Below, in pieces: positions 10,201-20,196 of a stretch of DNA of 64,000 nt (within the stretch, counting starts at the first letter, position 1; the number at the start of each line of letters is the position of its first letter). The notes under the pieces were generated by a model. The model saw nothing but the letters and a program-made list of their open reading frames with translations, was not told the DNA's origin and ran no database searches. The position numbers and the translations under genes were made by a program. This DNA is from RYN-133 sp963785425 (lineage in GTDB: Bacteria > Actinomycetota > Actinomycetes > Mycobacteriales > Jatrophihabitantaceae): positions 744,001 to 808,000 of the forward strand of contig CAWAVG010000002.1 of the NCBI GenBank assembly GCA_963785425.1. Reading direction: 5' to 3'.

Positions 10201-11304
10201 ATGCCGCCCAAGGACTTCGACCCGGTCGAAGCAGCGTCGTTGCAGCCGGAGGCCATCGACGCCGCCGTCGCGCGGGCGCTGGCGGACTTCGCTGCCGCGC
10301 TCGACCTGGACGCGCTCAACGCCGCCCGCCTGTCCCACGACGGTGACCGCTCACCACTTGCCCTCGCCAACCGCGAGATCGGGCTGCTGCCGCCCGCCGC
10401 GCGCAAGGCCGCCGGACAGCGGGTTGGCGCCGCGCGCGCCGAGGTCCGTACCGCGCTCACCGCGCGCACGGCCGAACTCGAGGCCGACCGCGATGCCCGC
10501 GTGCTCGTCGACGAGGCCGTCGACGTGACGCTGCCGACGAGTCGGCGTCCGACCGGGGCGCGCCACCCGCTCACCACGATCATGGAACGGCTCGAGGACA
10601 TCTTCATCGCCATGGGCTACGAGATCGCCGAAGGCCCGGAGGTCGACGCGGCCTGGCTGAACTTCGACGCGCTGAACACGCCGCCCGACCATCCCTCGCG
10701 CGACCTGACCGACACCTTCTGGATCGAACCGGTCGAGTCCGGTCTCGTGCTGCGCACCCAGACCTCGCCCGTCCAGGTACGCGAGATGCTGCGCCGTGAG
10801 CCGCCGATCTACGTCGTGTGCCCGGGCAAGACGTTCCGAACCGACGAGTTGGACGCCACGCACACCCCGGTGTTCCACCAGATCGAGGGCCTCGTCGTCG
10901 ACGAGGGCATCACGATGGCCAACCTGAAGGGCACGCTCGATCACATGGTCGAGCAGATGTTCGGCGCCGGCAGCCGCACCCGGTTGCGGCCGCACTTCTT
11001 CCCGTTCACCGAGCCCAGCGCCGAGATGGATCTGCTCTGCTTCGTCTGCCATGGCACGTCCGTCGGCAACCCCGACGCGCCGTGCCGCACCTGCAACAGC
11101 GAGGGATGGATCGAGTGGGGCGGCTGCGGCATGGTCGACCCGCGCGTGCTGACGGCGTGCGGGATCGACCCCGAGCGCTACTCGGGCTTCGCGTTCGGCA
11201 TGGGCATCGAGCGCTCGGTGATGTTCCGCAACGACGCGTCCGACATGCGCGATCTCGTCGAGGGCGACGTCCGGTTCACGGCTGCATTCGGAATGGAAGC
11301 GTGA
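10201..11304 (+). CDS. pheS: Phenylalanyl-tRNA synthetase alpha subunit
   Basis: PheS carries the class II catalytic core that charges tRNA-Phe, acting as an alpha2-beta2 tetramer with PheT. The 367-residue protein has an N-terminal coiled-coil tRNA-binding arm (about residues 1-100), then HPLTTIMERLEDIFIAMGY, motif 2 FRTDELDATHTPVFHQIEGL and motif 3 GFAFGMGIERSVMFR. ATG 10201 begins MPPKDFDP; an upstream start at 10123 would overlap the divergent gene. pheT begins ten bases after the stop, so the two are translated together. The frame is intact. Confidence 0.96.
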   Translation: MPPKDFDPVEAASLQPEAIDAAVARALADFAAALDLDALNAARLSHDGDRSPLALANREIGLLPPAARKAAGQRVGAARAEVRTALTARTAELEADRDARVLVDEAVDVTLPTSRRPTGARHPLTTIMERLEDIFIAMGYEIAEGPEVDAAWLNFDALNTPPDHPSRDLTDTFWIEPVESGLVLRTQTSPVQVREMLRREPPIYVVCPGKTFRTDELDATHTPVFHQIEGLVVDEGITMANLKGTLDHMVEQMFGAGSRTRLRPHFFPFTEPSAEMDLLCFVCHGTSVGNPDAPCRTCNSEGWIEWGGCGMVDPRVLTACGIDPERYSGFAFGMGIERSVMFRNDASDMRDLVEGDVRFTAAFGMEA

Positions 11305-11314
11305 AAGACACCCG

Positions 11315-13792
11315 ATGAAGGCTCCTGTCTCCTGGCTGGCCGAACACGCCGACCTGCCGGGCACGTTGTCGCCGCGCGCCCTCGCCGATGCCCTGATCCG
11401 CGTCGGGATGGAGGTCGAGGGCGTCGACTCGGCCGCCGAAGGGATCTCCGGCCCGCTCGTGCTCGGCCGCGTGCTGTCCTTCGAGGACGAGCCGCAGAAG
11501 AACGGCAAGACCATCCGGTGGTGCCAGGTCGACGTCGGTCCGTTCAACACCGATGGCGCACCGCGCGGCATCGTCTGCGGCGCGCCCAACTTCGCCGCCG
11601 GCGACCTGGTCGTCGTCTCGCTGCCCGGCGCAGTGCTGCCCGGTGGTTTCGCGATCAGTGCGCGGAAGACCTACGGCCACGTGTCGGACGGCATGATCTG
11701 CTCGGTGCGCGAACTCGGGATCGGTGACGACCACGAGGGCATCCTCGTGCTGCCCCCGGATGCCGGCGCGCCGGGCGATGACGCCCTGGGTGTGCTCGGC
11801 CTGCGAGAAGCCGTGCTCGACATCGCGGTCACGACCGACCGCGGCTACTGCCTGTCGGTGCGCGGTCTCGCCCGAGAGGCTGCCGCTGCCGTCGAGGTGC
11901 CGTTCCACGACCTCGAGGTCACTCTGCCGGAGATCGACGGCAAGGCCTACGAGATCTCGATCGACGACCCGTCCGGATGTGACCGTTTCTCGGCCCGTGC
12001 GATCGAAGGTCTCGACCCGACGGCGCCCTCGCCGGCCTGGCTCACGACACGGTTGCAGCAGTGCGGCGTCCGCGCCATCTCACTCGCGGTCGACGTGACC
12101 AACTACGTCATGCTGGAGACCGGCCAGCCGCTGCACGCGTTCGACCGTTCCAGGTTGACCGGCCCGATCGGCGTCCGTCGCGCTCGTCCCGGCGAGCGCC
12201 TCACGACCCTCGACGACCAGGTGCGCACGCTCGATCCGGACGACCTCGTCGTCACCGACGACTCCGGCGCGGTCGCGCTGGCGGGGGTGATGGGTGGCGC
12301 GTCGACCGAGATCGGCGCGCAGACCAGTGCTGTGGTGTTCGAAGCGGCGCACTGGGATCCCGGCTCGATCGCGCGCACCTCGCGGCGGCACAAGCTGTCG
12401 AGCGAGGCGTCGCGCCGCTTCGAACGCGGTGTCGATCCCGAGATCGCGGGGGTCGCTCTGCAGCGCTGCGTCGACCTGCTCGTCGAGTACGGCGGTGCGC
12501 GACCGGTCGACGGGTACACGGTCGTCGGCACACCGGAACCGCCCCCGCTGATCACCATGAGTGCCGAGCGACCAGGTGCCACAGCGGGCCTGCCGATCGA
12601 TCGCGACACGGTGATTGCCACGCTCGAGGCGGTCGGGTGCACCGTCGAGGGCGGTGAGGTGCTGCAGGTGCGGCCGCCGACGTGGCGCCCGGACTTGTTG
12701 CTGCCGGCCGACCTCGTCGAAGAGGTCGTGCGGCTCGTCGGCTACGAGAAGATTCCGTCGGTGCTGCCGCAGCCGATGGCGGGCCACGGCCTCACCGCGG
12801 AGCAGACGCTGCGCCGCTCCGTGTCCCGTGCACTCGGCGGCAGCGGGTTGATCGAGGTACTGAGCTCGCCGTTCATGGCGGAGTCGGCACTCGACGATCT
12901 CGGTCTGGACGATGACGACGAGCGCCGCGCCGCGTTGCGCATCGTCAACCCGATGTCGGAGACCGAACCACTGTTGCGCACCACGTTGTTGCCGGGCCTG
13001 TTCACCGTCCTGCTCCGCAACGTCGGCCGGGGCGAGCGCGACCTCGCGATAGTCGAGACCGGGCTCGTCTTCGCCAAGGCTCCTGATGCGCAGGCCGCGC
13101 CCGTCCCACCGATCGGAGCACGCCCGAGCGACGCGGAGATCGCCGCGATCTACGCCGCCGTACCCCACCAGCCGCGCCATGTCGGTGCCGTGTTGTGCGG
13201 CGATCTCGAACCGCGCGGGTGGCGCGGCCCGGCGCGTGCGGTGACCTGGGCCGACGCCGTCGAGGTCGCCCAGGTCGTGGCACGCGCGGCGCGCGTCGAG
13301 CTGACCGTCCGCCCCGCGCGGCGCGCGCCGTGGCACCCGGGGCGCTGCGCCGAACTGTTGCTCGACGACACCGTGGTCGGCCACGCCGGTGAGCTGCACC
13401 CGCGGGTGATCGCGGCCTTCGGGTTGCCCGAGCGCGCCTGCGCGGCCGAACTGGTACTTGACGGATTCGCGCCGCCCGCCCCGGCTCGGGCGCCGGTCAT
13501 CTCTTCTTTCCCCCCGGTGCTGCTGGACGTCGCACTGGTCGTCGATGCGACGACGCCGTCCGCCGACGTGCTGGCCGCATTGCGCGACGGGGTCGGGCCG
13601 TTGCTCGAGTCGGCGCGATTGTTCGACGTGTACCGCGACGAGCAGCGCCTGGGCGCCGGCGTGGTGTCGCTTGCTTTCGAGCTGCGGCTGCGTGCCTCGG
13701 ACCGCACGCTCACGCTGGACGAGGCGACGGCGGCCCGCGATGCCGCGATCGCCGTCGCGAGCGAACGCACGGGTGCGCGACTGCGCACCTAG
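11315..13792 (+). CDS. pheT: Phenylalanyl-tRNA synthetase beta subunit
   Basis: The 825-residue beta subunit has the full domain order: N-terminal MKAPVSWLAEHADLP, an EMAP-like tRNA-binding domain (about residues 45-150, with CGAPNFAAGDLVVVSLPGA), B3/4 editing domain (about 210-370, RRHKLSSEASRRFERGVDPE), B5 (about 410-480), the inactive synthetase core and the FDX-ACB anticodon domain at the end. The editing region hydrolyses Tyr-tRNA-Phe. The frame is intact. The stop overlaps the stop of the reverse-strand repair gene through a shared CTAG. Confidence 0.96.
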   Translation: MKAPVSWLAEHADLPGTLSPRALADALIRVGMEVEGVDSAAEGISGPLVLGRVLSFEDEPQKNGKTIRWCQVDVGPFNTDGAPRGIVCGAPNFAAGDLVVVSLPGAVLPGGFAISARKTYGHVSDGMICSVRELGIGDDHEGILVLPPDAGAPGDDALGVLGLREAVLDIAVTTDRGYCLSVRGLAREAAAAVEVPFHDLEVTLPEIDGKAYEISIDDPSGCDRFSARAIEGLDPTAPSPAWLTTRLQQCGVRAISLAVDVTNYVMLETGQPLHAFDRSRLTGPIGVRRARPGERLTTLDDQVRTLDPDDLVVTDDSGAVALAGVMGGASTEIGAQTSAVVFEAAHWDPGSIARTSRRHKLSSEASRRFERGVDPEIAGVALQRCVDLLVEYGGARPVDGYTVVGTPEPPPLITMSAERPGATAGLPIDRDTVIATLEAVGCTVEGGEVLQVRPPTWRPDLLLPADLVEEVVRLVGYEKIPSVLPQPMAGHGLTAEQTLRRSVSRALGGSGLIEVLSSPFMAESALDDLGLDDDDERRAALRIVNPMSETEPLLRTTLLPGLFTVLLRNVGRGERDLAIVETGLVFAKAPDAQAAPVPPIGARPSDAEIAAIYAAVPHQPRHVGAVLCGDLEPRGWRGPARAVTWADAVEVAQVVARAARVELTVRPARRAPWHPGRCAELLLDDTVVGHAGELHPRVIAAFGLPERACAAELVLDGFAPPAPARAPVISSFPPVLLDVALVVDATTPSADVLAALRDGVGPLLESARLFDVYRDEQRLGAGVVSLAFELRLRASDRTLTLDEATAARDAAIAVASERTGARLRT

Positions 13793-14469
13793 CCAGCGAG
13801 GTGTTTGAGCGCCTCGCGCCGGGACAGCGGGCTGAGCTCGCGGGCGGCGACGAAGGCGCGCACCCAGTCTGGGTCGGTGCGGGCGTAGTCGCGCAGGGCC
13901 CAGCCGATCGCCTTGCGCAGGAAGAACTCGCGTTCCGTGACGTTGGCGTCGATTGCCGTGGTGAGCAGGTCGAGGTCGGTGTCGCGCCCTGCGCCGAGCT
14001 GGCAGATGATCGACACGCGGCGCAGCCAGATGTCATCGGCCGTCGCCCAGGTGATCAGCTCCGCCGTGATCTGCTCGGGCCAGCGGGCGCGCAGCTCGCC
14101 GACGCGGCGCGCCAGTTCGTCCACGTGGTCCCACCACGCGCCCGAGACGATCAGGTCCCGCAGCAGCGCCATCGACTCGGGCGAGCGCAACGGCCGCGCC
14201 GACCGGGTGTCGAGCAGCGCGGTGGCGGCATAGCGTTCCTCGCGGAACTCCGCCTCCGTCCAGAGCTCGCGCACGACGGCCTCCATGTCGGCACCGGATC
14301 CGAACGGGTGCTCCTGCGCGACGGCGCGCGTCAACCTGCGCACTTCGGGCACCCGCACGCCGAGGTACGGCAGCGTCGACTTCATGTAGGCCTGCATCTG
14401 CGGGGCCTCGGCAGGCGCGGCAGCGGCGCGCAGGGCGGCGCGGATCTCCGCACACAGCTGCGAGGCCAC
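13789..14469 (-). CDS. DNA alkylation repair protein (AlkD-like HEAT-repeat glycosylase)
   Basis: AlkD-type enzymes excise positively charged N3- and N7-alkylated purines. The start chosen is GTG 14469 (VASQLCAEIRAAL); the open frame upstream has no family similarity. The 226-residue protein has the expected landmarks: MQAYMKSTLPYLGVRVPEVRR, an acidic/aromatic cluster GAWWDHVDELA, DDIWLRRVSIICQL and FFLRKAIGWALRDYA, which hold the catalytic Trp, Asp and Arg of the family. It lies between pheT and argC on the opposite strand; its start is only 70 bases from the argC start, so the two promoters face each other. Confidence 0.85.
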   Translation of the reverse strand: MASQLCAEIRAALRAAAAPAEAPQMQAYMKSTLPYLGVRVPEVRRLTRAVAQEHPFGSGADMEAVVRELWTEAEFREERYAATALLDTRSARPLRSPESMALLRDLIVSGAWWDHVDELARRVGELRARWPEQITAELITWATADDIWLRRVSIICQLGAGRDTDLDLLTTAIDANVTEREFFLRKAIGWALRDYARTDPDWVRAFVAARELSPLSRREALKHLAG

Positions 14470-14499
14470 GAGGCGCAGCCTACGAACTGTCCGACCCCG

Positions 14500-14535
14500 C
14501 TCTGCATGAAGTTGCGAGCATGATGCATAATTCTG
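14500..14535 (+). promoter_or_regulatory. Candidate ARG boxes and extended -10 of the arg operon
   Basis: Two TGCAT half-sites, TGCATGAA (14503-14510) and TGCATAAT (14524-14531), lie 21 bases apart, two helical turns, as expected for a hexameric ArgR repressor. CATAAT (14526-14531) is well placed as a -10 element and the argC ATG is eight bases later, so the transcript would be leaderless or nearly so. argR is inside the operon. The binding claim is inference from spacing and sequence. Confidence 0.5.
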
Positions 14536-14538
14536 CGG

Positions 14539-15548
14539 ATGGGGTATCGGGTTGCGGTCGCCGGAGCCAGCGGATACGCCGGCGGCGAGGTGCTGCGCCT
14601 CGTGTCGGCGCATCCCGGTCTCGAGATCACCGCCGTCACTGCGCACGGCAACGCGGGCCAGCCGGTCGGCGAGGTCCATCCCAACCTGCGTTCGCTGGTC
14701 GGACTGCGCTTCGCCGGGACGACTCCGACAGGCCCTCGGCGACGCCGACCTCGTCTTCCTGGCCCTGCCGCACGGCGCGTCCTCGACGCTGGCCGCAGCG
14801 CTCGACCCGGCCCAGAAGATCGTCGATCTGGGTTCCGACCACCGACTCGTCGACGCCGCCGCGCACGAGCGGTACTACGGCGGCGAGTTCCACGCGCCGT
14901 GGACCTACGGCCTGCCCGAATTGCCGGGCAGGCGCAGCAGAGATCGCCGTCCGCGACCCGGGTGGCGAACACCGGGTGCCATGCCGTCGCGGTGATCCTC
15001 GCGGCTGCGCCGTTGGTCGCGGCCGGGCTCGCCTCGCCCGACGACGTGGTCGTCACCTCGGCCAGCGGCACATCGGGCGCCGGACGGGCTGCGCTGTCGC
15101 ACCTGCTCGGCAGCGAGGTGATGGGCGACCTGAGCGCGTACAAGGTCGGCGCGCACCGCCACGTCCCGGAGATCAAGCAGGCAGCCGGGCTGTCCAGCCT
15201 CACGATGACCCCGGTGCTCGCGCCGATGCCGCGCGGCATCCTTGCCACGGTGTCGCTCGTCCCTGCCGACGACTGTCCGACCCCTACACGTGCCTGGCCG
15301 CCGCATACGACAACGAGCCGTTCGTCCACGTCCTGCCGCCCGGGCAGCAGCCGCACACCGCGGCCACCAGCGGCTCGAACAGCGCGCACCTGCAGGTCGT
15401 GCGCGACATCGACTCCGGCCGCATCGTCGTCACGTGCGCGATCGACAACCTGGGCAAGGGCGCGGCCGGGCAGGCGGTGCAGAACGCCAACCTCATGCTC
15501 GGACTGCCCGAGACCGCCGGGCTGAGCGCGGACGGCGTCGCCCCATGA
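14539..15548 (+). CDS. argC: N-acetyl-gamma-glutamyl-phosphate reductase, three frame breaks
   Basis: ArgC reduces N-acetylglutamyl phosphate to the semialdehyde with NADPH. The parts read in order: VAVAGASGYAGGEVLRLV (nucleotide binding), GDADLVFLALPHGAS, WTYGLPELPG, VANTGCHAVAVILAAAPL with the catalytic Cys, SGTSGAG, and GLSADGV at the end. Frame changes near 14725 (extra base), 14933 (missing base) and 15280 (missing base); correcting them gives 336 residues, normal length. No in-frame stop codons or lost motifs are seen apart from these. ATG 14539 follows the candidate ARG boxes. argJ overlaps the stop (ATGA). Confidence 0.88.
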
Positions 15549-16699
15549 GCGTCACTGCGGCAGCGGGTTTCCGGGCGGCGGGCGTCGTTGCCGGGATCAA
15601 GGCGTCCGCCGACCTCGATCTGGCGCTGGTCGTCAACGACGGGCCGTCCGACATCGCCGCCGGTGTCTTCACGACCAACCGCGTCAAAGCCGCGCCGGTG
15701 CTGTGGACGGAACAGGTGATCACCGCCCAGCGGCTTCGCGCGGTGGTGCTCAACTCGGGCGGCGCCAACGCGTGCACCGGTCCTGACGGTTTCGCCGACA
15801 CGCATCGAAGCGCTGAGGCGGTCGCGGCCGAGCTGGGCATCGGTGCGGGCGAGGTGGCGGTCTGCTCCACCGGGCTCATCGGCGAGCGGCTGCCGATGCC
15901 CGCCCTGCTGGCCGGCATCACGACCGCGGCCGGCGCGCTGAGCGATCGACGGCGGTGCGCATGCCGCCGAGGCGATCCGCACGACCGACACGGTGAGCAA
16001 GCAGGCGGCAGCTGACGGTGGACGGGTGGACGGTGGGCGGCATGGCCAAGGGGGCCGGCATGCTCGCACCCGGCCTGGCCACGATGCTGTGCGTGCTCAC
16101 GACCGACGCGGTGATCGATCCGTTCACCGCCGACCAGGCACTGCGCTCGGCCACCCGGCGCACGTTCGACCGCATCGACGCCGACGGATGCATGTCGACC
16201 AACGACACCGTCCTGCTGCTGTCGAGCGGCGCGACGGGTGTCGCCGCCGATCCCGTCGCGTTCGCAGCGGCGCTGCACGACGTGACGGCCGATCTTGCCG
16301 CGCAACTGCTCGCCGACGCCGAGGGTGCCACCAAGGAGGTGCGCATCGAGGTCGTCGGCGCCGCCGACGAGCACGACGCCGTCGAGGTCGGTCGCAGCAT
16401 CGCCCGCAACAATCTGCTCAAGTGCGCACTGTTCGGCAACGACCCCAACTGGGGACGGGTGCTCGCAGCCATCGGCACCACCTCCGCGCAGTTCGAACCC
16501 GACCGCCTCGATGTCGCGATGAACGGCGTCGAGATCTGCCGCGCCGGGGCGGCCGGCGACGACCGCGCCGGGGTCGACCTGTCGGGACGCCAGATCCACA
16601 TCCGCGTCGATCTCGAACGCCGGCGAGCACACCGCCACCATCTGGACGAACGACCTGTCGCACGCGTACGTCGAAGAGAACTCGGCGTACTCGTCATGA
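15545..16699 (+). CDS. argJ: Bifunctional glutamate N-acetyltransferase / ornithine acetyltransferase, three frame breaks
   Basis: ArgJ transfers acetyl from N-acetylornithine to glutamate (the acetyl cycle). Recognisable parts are GFRAAGVVAGIKASADLDLALV, AGVFTTNRVKAAPVLW, NSGGANACTG, CSTGLIGERLPM, then AEAIRTTDTVSKQAA, GMAKGAGMLAPGLATML with the self-cleaving Thr step expected before MLCVLTTDA, FGNDPNWGRVLAAIG and ENSAYSS at the end. One extra base each near 15947, 16013 and 16618 explains the breaks; the corrected protein is 383 residues. It starts at ATG 15545 overlapping argC and its own stop overlaps the argB start. Confidence 0.87.
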
Positions 16700-17579
16700 C
16701 GCGGGAACTGGCACTGGAGAAGGCGGCCGTCCTCGCCGACGCCCTGCCGTGGCTGCAGCGCTTCCACGGCAAGATCGTCGTGATCAAGTACGGCGGCAAC
16801 GCGATGACGAGCCCGAGCTGCAGTCCGCGTTCGCCGAGGACGTCATGTTCCTGCGTTACGCGGGGCTGCGTCCGGTGATCGTGCACGGCGGCGGCCCGCA
16901 GATCACCGAGCACCTGGACCGGCTCGGCATCGCCTCCGAGTTCCGCGGCGGTCTGCGCGTCACCACACCCGAGACCGTGTCGATCGTGCGCATGGTGCTG
17001 ACCGGGCATGTAAACCCCGAGATCGTGAACCTGCTCAACGATCACGGATCCTTCGCGATCGGCCTGTCCGGTGAGGACGCGAGCCTGCTCACCGCCGAGC
17101 GGCGCAGTGCGGTGGTCGACGGCGAACCCGTCGACATCGGTCAGGTCGGCGACGTCGTCGCCGTCGACCCGTCCGCCATCCTCGCGCTGGTCGACGCGGG
17201 ACGCATCCCGGTCGTCGCGACCGTCGCCCGCGGCCGCGACGGGCTGACGTACAACGTCAACGCCGACACCGCTGCGGCGGCGATCGCCGTGGGACTCGCC
17301 GCGGAGAAGCTGATCGTGCTCACCGACGTCGAGGGGCTCTACGCCGACTGGCCCGACAGCAGCGAGGTGATCAGCACGATCACGACCGACGAACTCGCCG
17401 CTGCTGTTGCCCGGCCTCGCCAGTGGCATGGTGCCCAAGATGGAGGCGTGCCTACGTGCGGTCGAAGGCGGTGTGCCGCGCGCTCACGTGCTCGACGGGC
17501 GGTTGCCGCACGCGCTGTTGCTCGAGATGTTCACCAGCGACGGCATCGGCACGATGGTCTGCCCAGCAAGGAGGGATGA
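16696..17579 (+). CDS. argB: Acetylglutamate kinase, three frame breaks
   Basis: ArgB phosphorylates N-acetylglutamate, usually the arginine-feedback point. The protein reads MTRELALEKAAVLADALPWLQRFHGKIVVIKYGGNAM, then LQSAFAEDVMFLRYAGLRPVIVHGGGPQI, FAIGLSGEDASL, YNVNADTAAAAIA, LTDVEGLY and, after a break, GLASGMVPKMEACLRAVEGG and SDGIGTMVLPSKEG. A base is missing near 16807, one is extra near 17403 and one is missing near 17562; the corrected length is 294 residues, the same as I recall for mycobacterial ArgB. The N-terminal extension before the kinase core is typical of arginine-inhibited enzymes. argD overlaps its stop. Confidence 0.87.
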
Positions 17580-18751
17580 GATCGACACTGCAATCCCGCT
17601 GGGACGCCGTCATGATGGCCAACTACGGCACGCCGCCGATCGCCATCGACCACGGGTCAGGCGTCCGCGTCTGGGACGACAGCGGGCAGTGCTATCTCGA
17701 CTTCGTCGGCGGCATCGCCGTGTCGAGTCTCGGGCATGCCCACCCGGCGATCGTGGCTGCGGTGACCGACCAGGTGGCCCGGCTCGCGCACTCGTCCAAC
17801 CTCGCGATCCACGAGCCCGGCGTCGCGCTGGCCGAACGCCTCGTCGGCCTGCTCGGACTGCCGGCGCGGGTCTTCTTCGCCAACAGCGGCGCCGAGGCGA
17901 ACGAGTGCGCGATCAAGCTGGCGCGCAAACACCGTCCCGGCAAGGCGATCGTCTCGTGCAACGCCTCGTTCCACGGGCGCACGATGGGTGCGCTGTCGCT
18001 CACCGGCAACCCGGCCAAGCGCACGCCGTTCGAGCCGTTGCCCGGCCCGGTGACGTTCGTCGACTACGGCGACATCGACGCGATGCGCGACGCGGTCACC
18101 GACGACACCGCCGCAGTCTTCGTCGAGCCCACCCTCGGCGAGGGCGGCGTCGTACCGCCACCGCCAGGATTCCTGGCGGCCGTCCGCGAACTCTGCGACG
18201 CCTCCGGCGCGCTACTCGTCGTCGACGAGGTGCAGTCGGGTATCGGCCGCACCGGTCACTGGTTCGCGAGCGCGGCCGAGGGGGTGCGTCCCGACATCGT
18301 CACGCTCGCCAAGGGGCTCGGGGGAGGGCTGCCCGATCGGTGCGTGTCTCGGCAGTCGGCGCAGCGGGCGATCTCTTCGCACCCGGTGACCACGGCAGCA
18401 CGTTCGGCGGCAATCCGGTGTCGTGCGCGGCTGCGCTCGCCGTGATCGACACGATCGAACGCGACGGCCTGCTCGACAACGTCAAGCGCGTCGGAGAACA
18501 CCTCGCCGACGCACTCGACGCGATCGACAGCCCGCTCGCCGATCACCAGCGCGGCGCCGGCCTGTGGCGTGCGCTCGTGCTCACGAAGCGAAAGGCCGGC
18601 GCCGTCGAGGCCGCAGCGCGCGAGCGCGGGCTGCTCGTCAACGCCGTCCGTCCGGACGTCATCCGGCTCGCGCCGCCGCTCATCCTGACCGAGCGCCGAC
18701 GTCGACGAGGCGTTGCCGATACTCACCGACGCACTGGCGGATGCCACATGA
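17576..18751 (+). CDS. argD: Acetylornithine aminotransferase, three frame breaks
   Basis: ArgD is a class III PLP aminotransferase making N-acetylornithine. Motifs in order are YLDFVGGIAVSSLGHAHP, FFANSGAEANECAIKLARK, ASFHGRTMGALSLTG, VDEVQSGIGRTGHWFA, and the PLP-lysine segment DIVTLAKGLGGGLP followed by IGACLAVGAAGDLF and GDHGSTFGGNPVSCAAALAV. Two extra bases near 18331-18352 and one near 18690 break the frame; corrected length is 390 residues. It starts at ATG 17576 inside the argB stop region, with AAGGAGGGATGA acting as both ribosome site and overlap. Confidence 0.88.
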
Positions 18752-19668
18752 GGCACTTCCTGCGCGACGACGACCTGTCGCCGGCCGAACTCGTCGAGGT
18801 GCTCGACCTGGCCGCCGAGATGAAGGCCGACCCGCACCGTGTCCAGCCGCTGCACGGTCCGCGCGCCGTCGCGCTCATCTTCGACAAGCCCACCCTGCGT
18901 ACGCAGCTGTCGTTCGCGACCGGCGTCGCCGAACTCGGCGGGCAGCCGATCACGATCGACACCCGGCTTGGCGGGTATCGGCGAGCGCGAGTCGATCGCC
19001 GACGTCACGCGCGTCATCACCCGTCAGGTGGCCGCCATCGTGTGGCGCACCTTCGGCCAGGACCGCATCGAGGAGATGGCTGCCCACAGCACGGTGCCGG
19101 TGGTCAACGCGCTCACCGACACGTTCCACCCGTGCCAGATCCTCGCCGACCTGCTCACGGTTCGCGAGCACAAGAAGCAACTGGCGGGCTGACGTTCGCC
19201 TACGCCGGCGACGCCGCCAACAACATGGCGCACTCGTACCTGCTCGGCGGCGCGGCCGCCGGCATGCACGTGCGCCTGGCCGGTCCCGACGCCTACCAGC
19301 CGCGATCCCGACGTGCTGAGCGCCGCGCATCGCATCGCCGCCGATACGGGCGCGACGATCACGGTGACCAGCGATCCGGACGCCGCGTTCGACGGCGCCG
19401 ACGTGATCGCCACCGACACGTGGGTGTCGATGGGGCAGGAGGCCGAGCAGGGCCGAACGCGAGAAGCCGTTCCGTCCGTTCACCGTCGACGCGATCGGCA
19501 GTCGGCAGGTCGAACGACGCGATCGTGCTGCACTGCCTGCCCGCCTACCGCGGCAAGGAGATCGCGGCAGAGGTGATCGACGGCCCGAGCAGCGTCGTCT
19601 GGGACGAGGCGGAGAACCGGCTGCACGCGCAGAAGGCGCTGCTCACCTTCCTGTTGGAGCGGGCGTGA
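18748..19668 (+). CDS. argF: Ornithine carbamoyltransferase, five frame breaks
   Basis: ArgF makes citrulline from ornithine and carbamoyl phosphate. The N-terminus MRHFLRDDDLSPAELVEVLDLA is standard. The carbamoyl-phosphate loop reads KPTLRTQLSF rather than the common STRTR, keeping the central RT. VWRTFGQDRIEEMA, the ornithine/carbamoyl motif FHPCQILADL, GDAANNMAHSYLLGGAAAGMHV, DTWVSMGQE and the catalytic LHCLPAYRGKE all follow. Breaks lie near 18970, 19190, 19304, 19452 and 19493; four look like one-base insertions and one (19190) a deletion. The corrected protein is 305 residues, normal. This is the most broken gene in the window, yet no motif is lost. Confidence 0.85.
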   Translation: MRHFLRDDDLSPAELVEVLDLAAEMKADPHRVQPLHGPRAVALIFDKPTLRTQLSFATGVAELGGQPITIDTRLGGYRRARVDRRRHARHHPSGGRHRVAHLRPGPHRGDGCPQHGAGGQRAHRHVPPVPDPRRPAHGSRAQEATGGLTFAYAGDAANNMAHSYLLGGAAAGMHVRLAGPDAYQPRSRRAERRASHRRRYGRDDHGDQRSGRRVRRRRRDRHRHVGVDGAGGRAGPNARSRSVRSPSTRSAVGRSNDAIVLHCLPAYRGKEIAAEVIDGPSSVVWDEAENRLHAQKALLTFLLERA

Positions 19669-20174
19669 GCACCCCGATGCCGGCGCCGACGGCGAGCCGC
19701 GCCGCGCGACACGACCGCATCGTCGCGATCCTCGGCGAGCGCACCGTGCGGTCGCAGGCCGAGCTCGCCGCCGCGCTCGAGGCGAGCGGGTTCTCCGTGA
19801 CGCAGGCGACGCTGTCGCGCGACCTCGACGAACTCGGGGCGGTGAAGCTGCGCTCGCCCGACGGCGGGCTGCCGGTCTACGTCGTGCCCGAGGACGGCTC
19901 GCCGCTCACCGCGCGCAGCGCCGGGGACGACCCGCCGCACCGGCTCGCCCGCCTGCTCGGCGAGCTGCTGGTGTCCGCCGAGGCCAGCGCCAACCTCGTC
20001 GTGCTGCGCACCCCGCCAGGAGCGTCCAACTTCCTCGCCAGCGCGCTCGACCGCGCGGCACTGCCCGACGTCCTGGGCACCATCGCCGGCGACGACACGA
20101 TCGTGGTCGTCGCCCGCGACCCGCACGGCGGCGCCGAGCTGGCGCAGCGCTTCCTCGACCTGGCCCACCAATGA
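19665..20174 (+). CDS. argR: Arginine repressor ArgR
   Basis: ArgR is the arginine-sensing repressor of the arg operon. The 169-residue protein has the winged-helix N-terminus RHDRIVAILGERTVRSQAELAAALEASGFSVTQATLSRDLDELGAVK (split here by meaning: helix-turn-helix at SQAELAAAL and SVTQATLSRDL) and the C-terminal oligomerisation and arginine-binding part with GTIAGDDTIVVVARD. GTG 19665 overlaps the argF stop. The frame is intact, unlike most of its neighbours. It probably acts at the ARG boxes upstream of argC. Confidence 0.95.
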   Translation: MSTPMPAPTASRAARHDRIVAILGERTVRSQAELAAALEASGFSVTQATLSRDLDELGAVKLRSPDGGLPVYVVPEDGSPLTARSAGDDPPHRLARLLGELLVSAEASANLVVLRTPPGASNFLASALDRAALPDVLGTIAGDDTIVVVARDPHGGAELAQRFLDLAHQ

Positions 20175-20196
20175 CCGACCCTGGAGACCACACCTC

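Noticed and set aside
10351..11589. Long reverse-strand open frame over pheS
   Set aside because: It is a shadow of pheS with no recognisable motif and no ribosome site.
14539..19668. Programmed ribosomal frameshifting in arg genes
   Set aside because: The breaks go in both directions, have no shared slippery heptamer or following structure, and there are up to five per gene.
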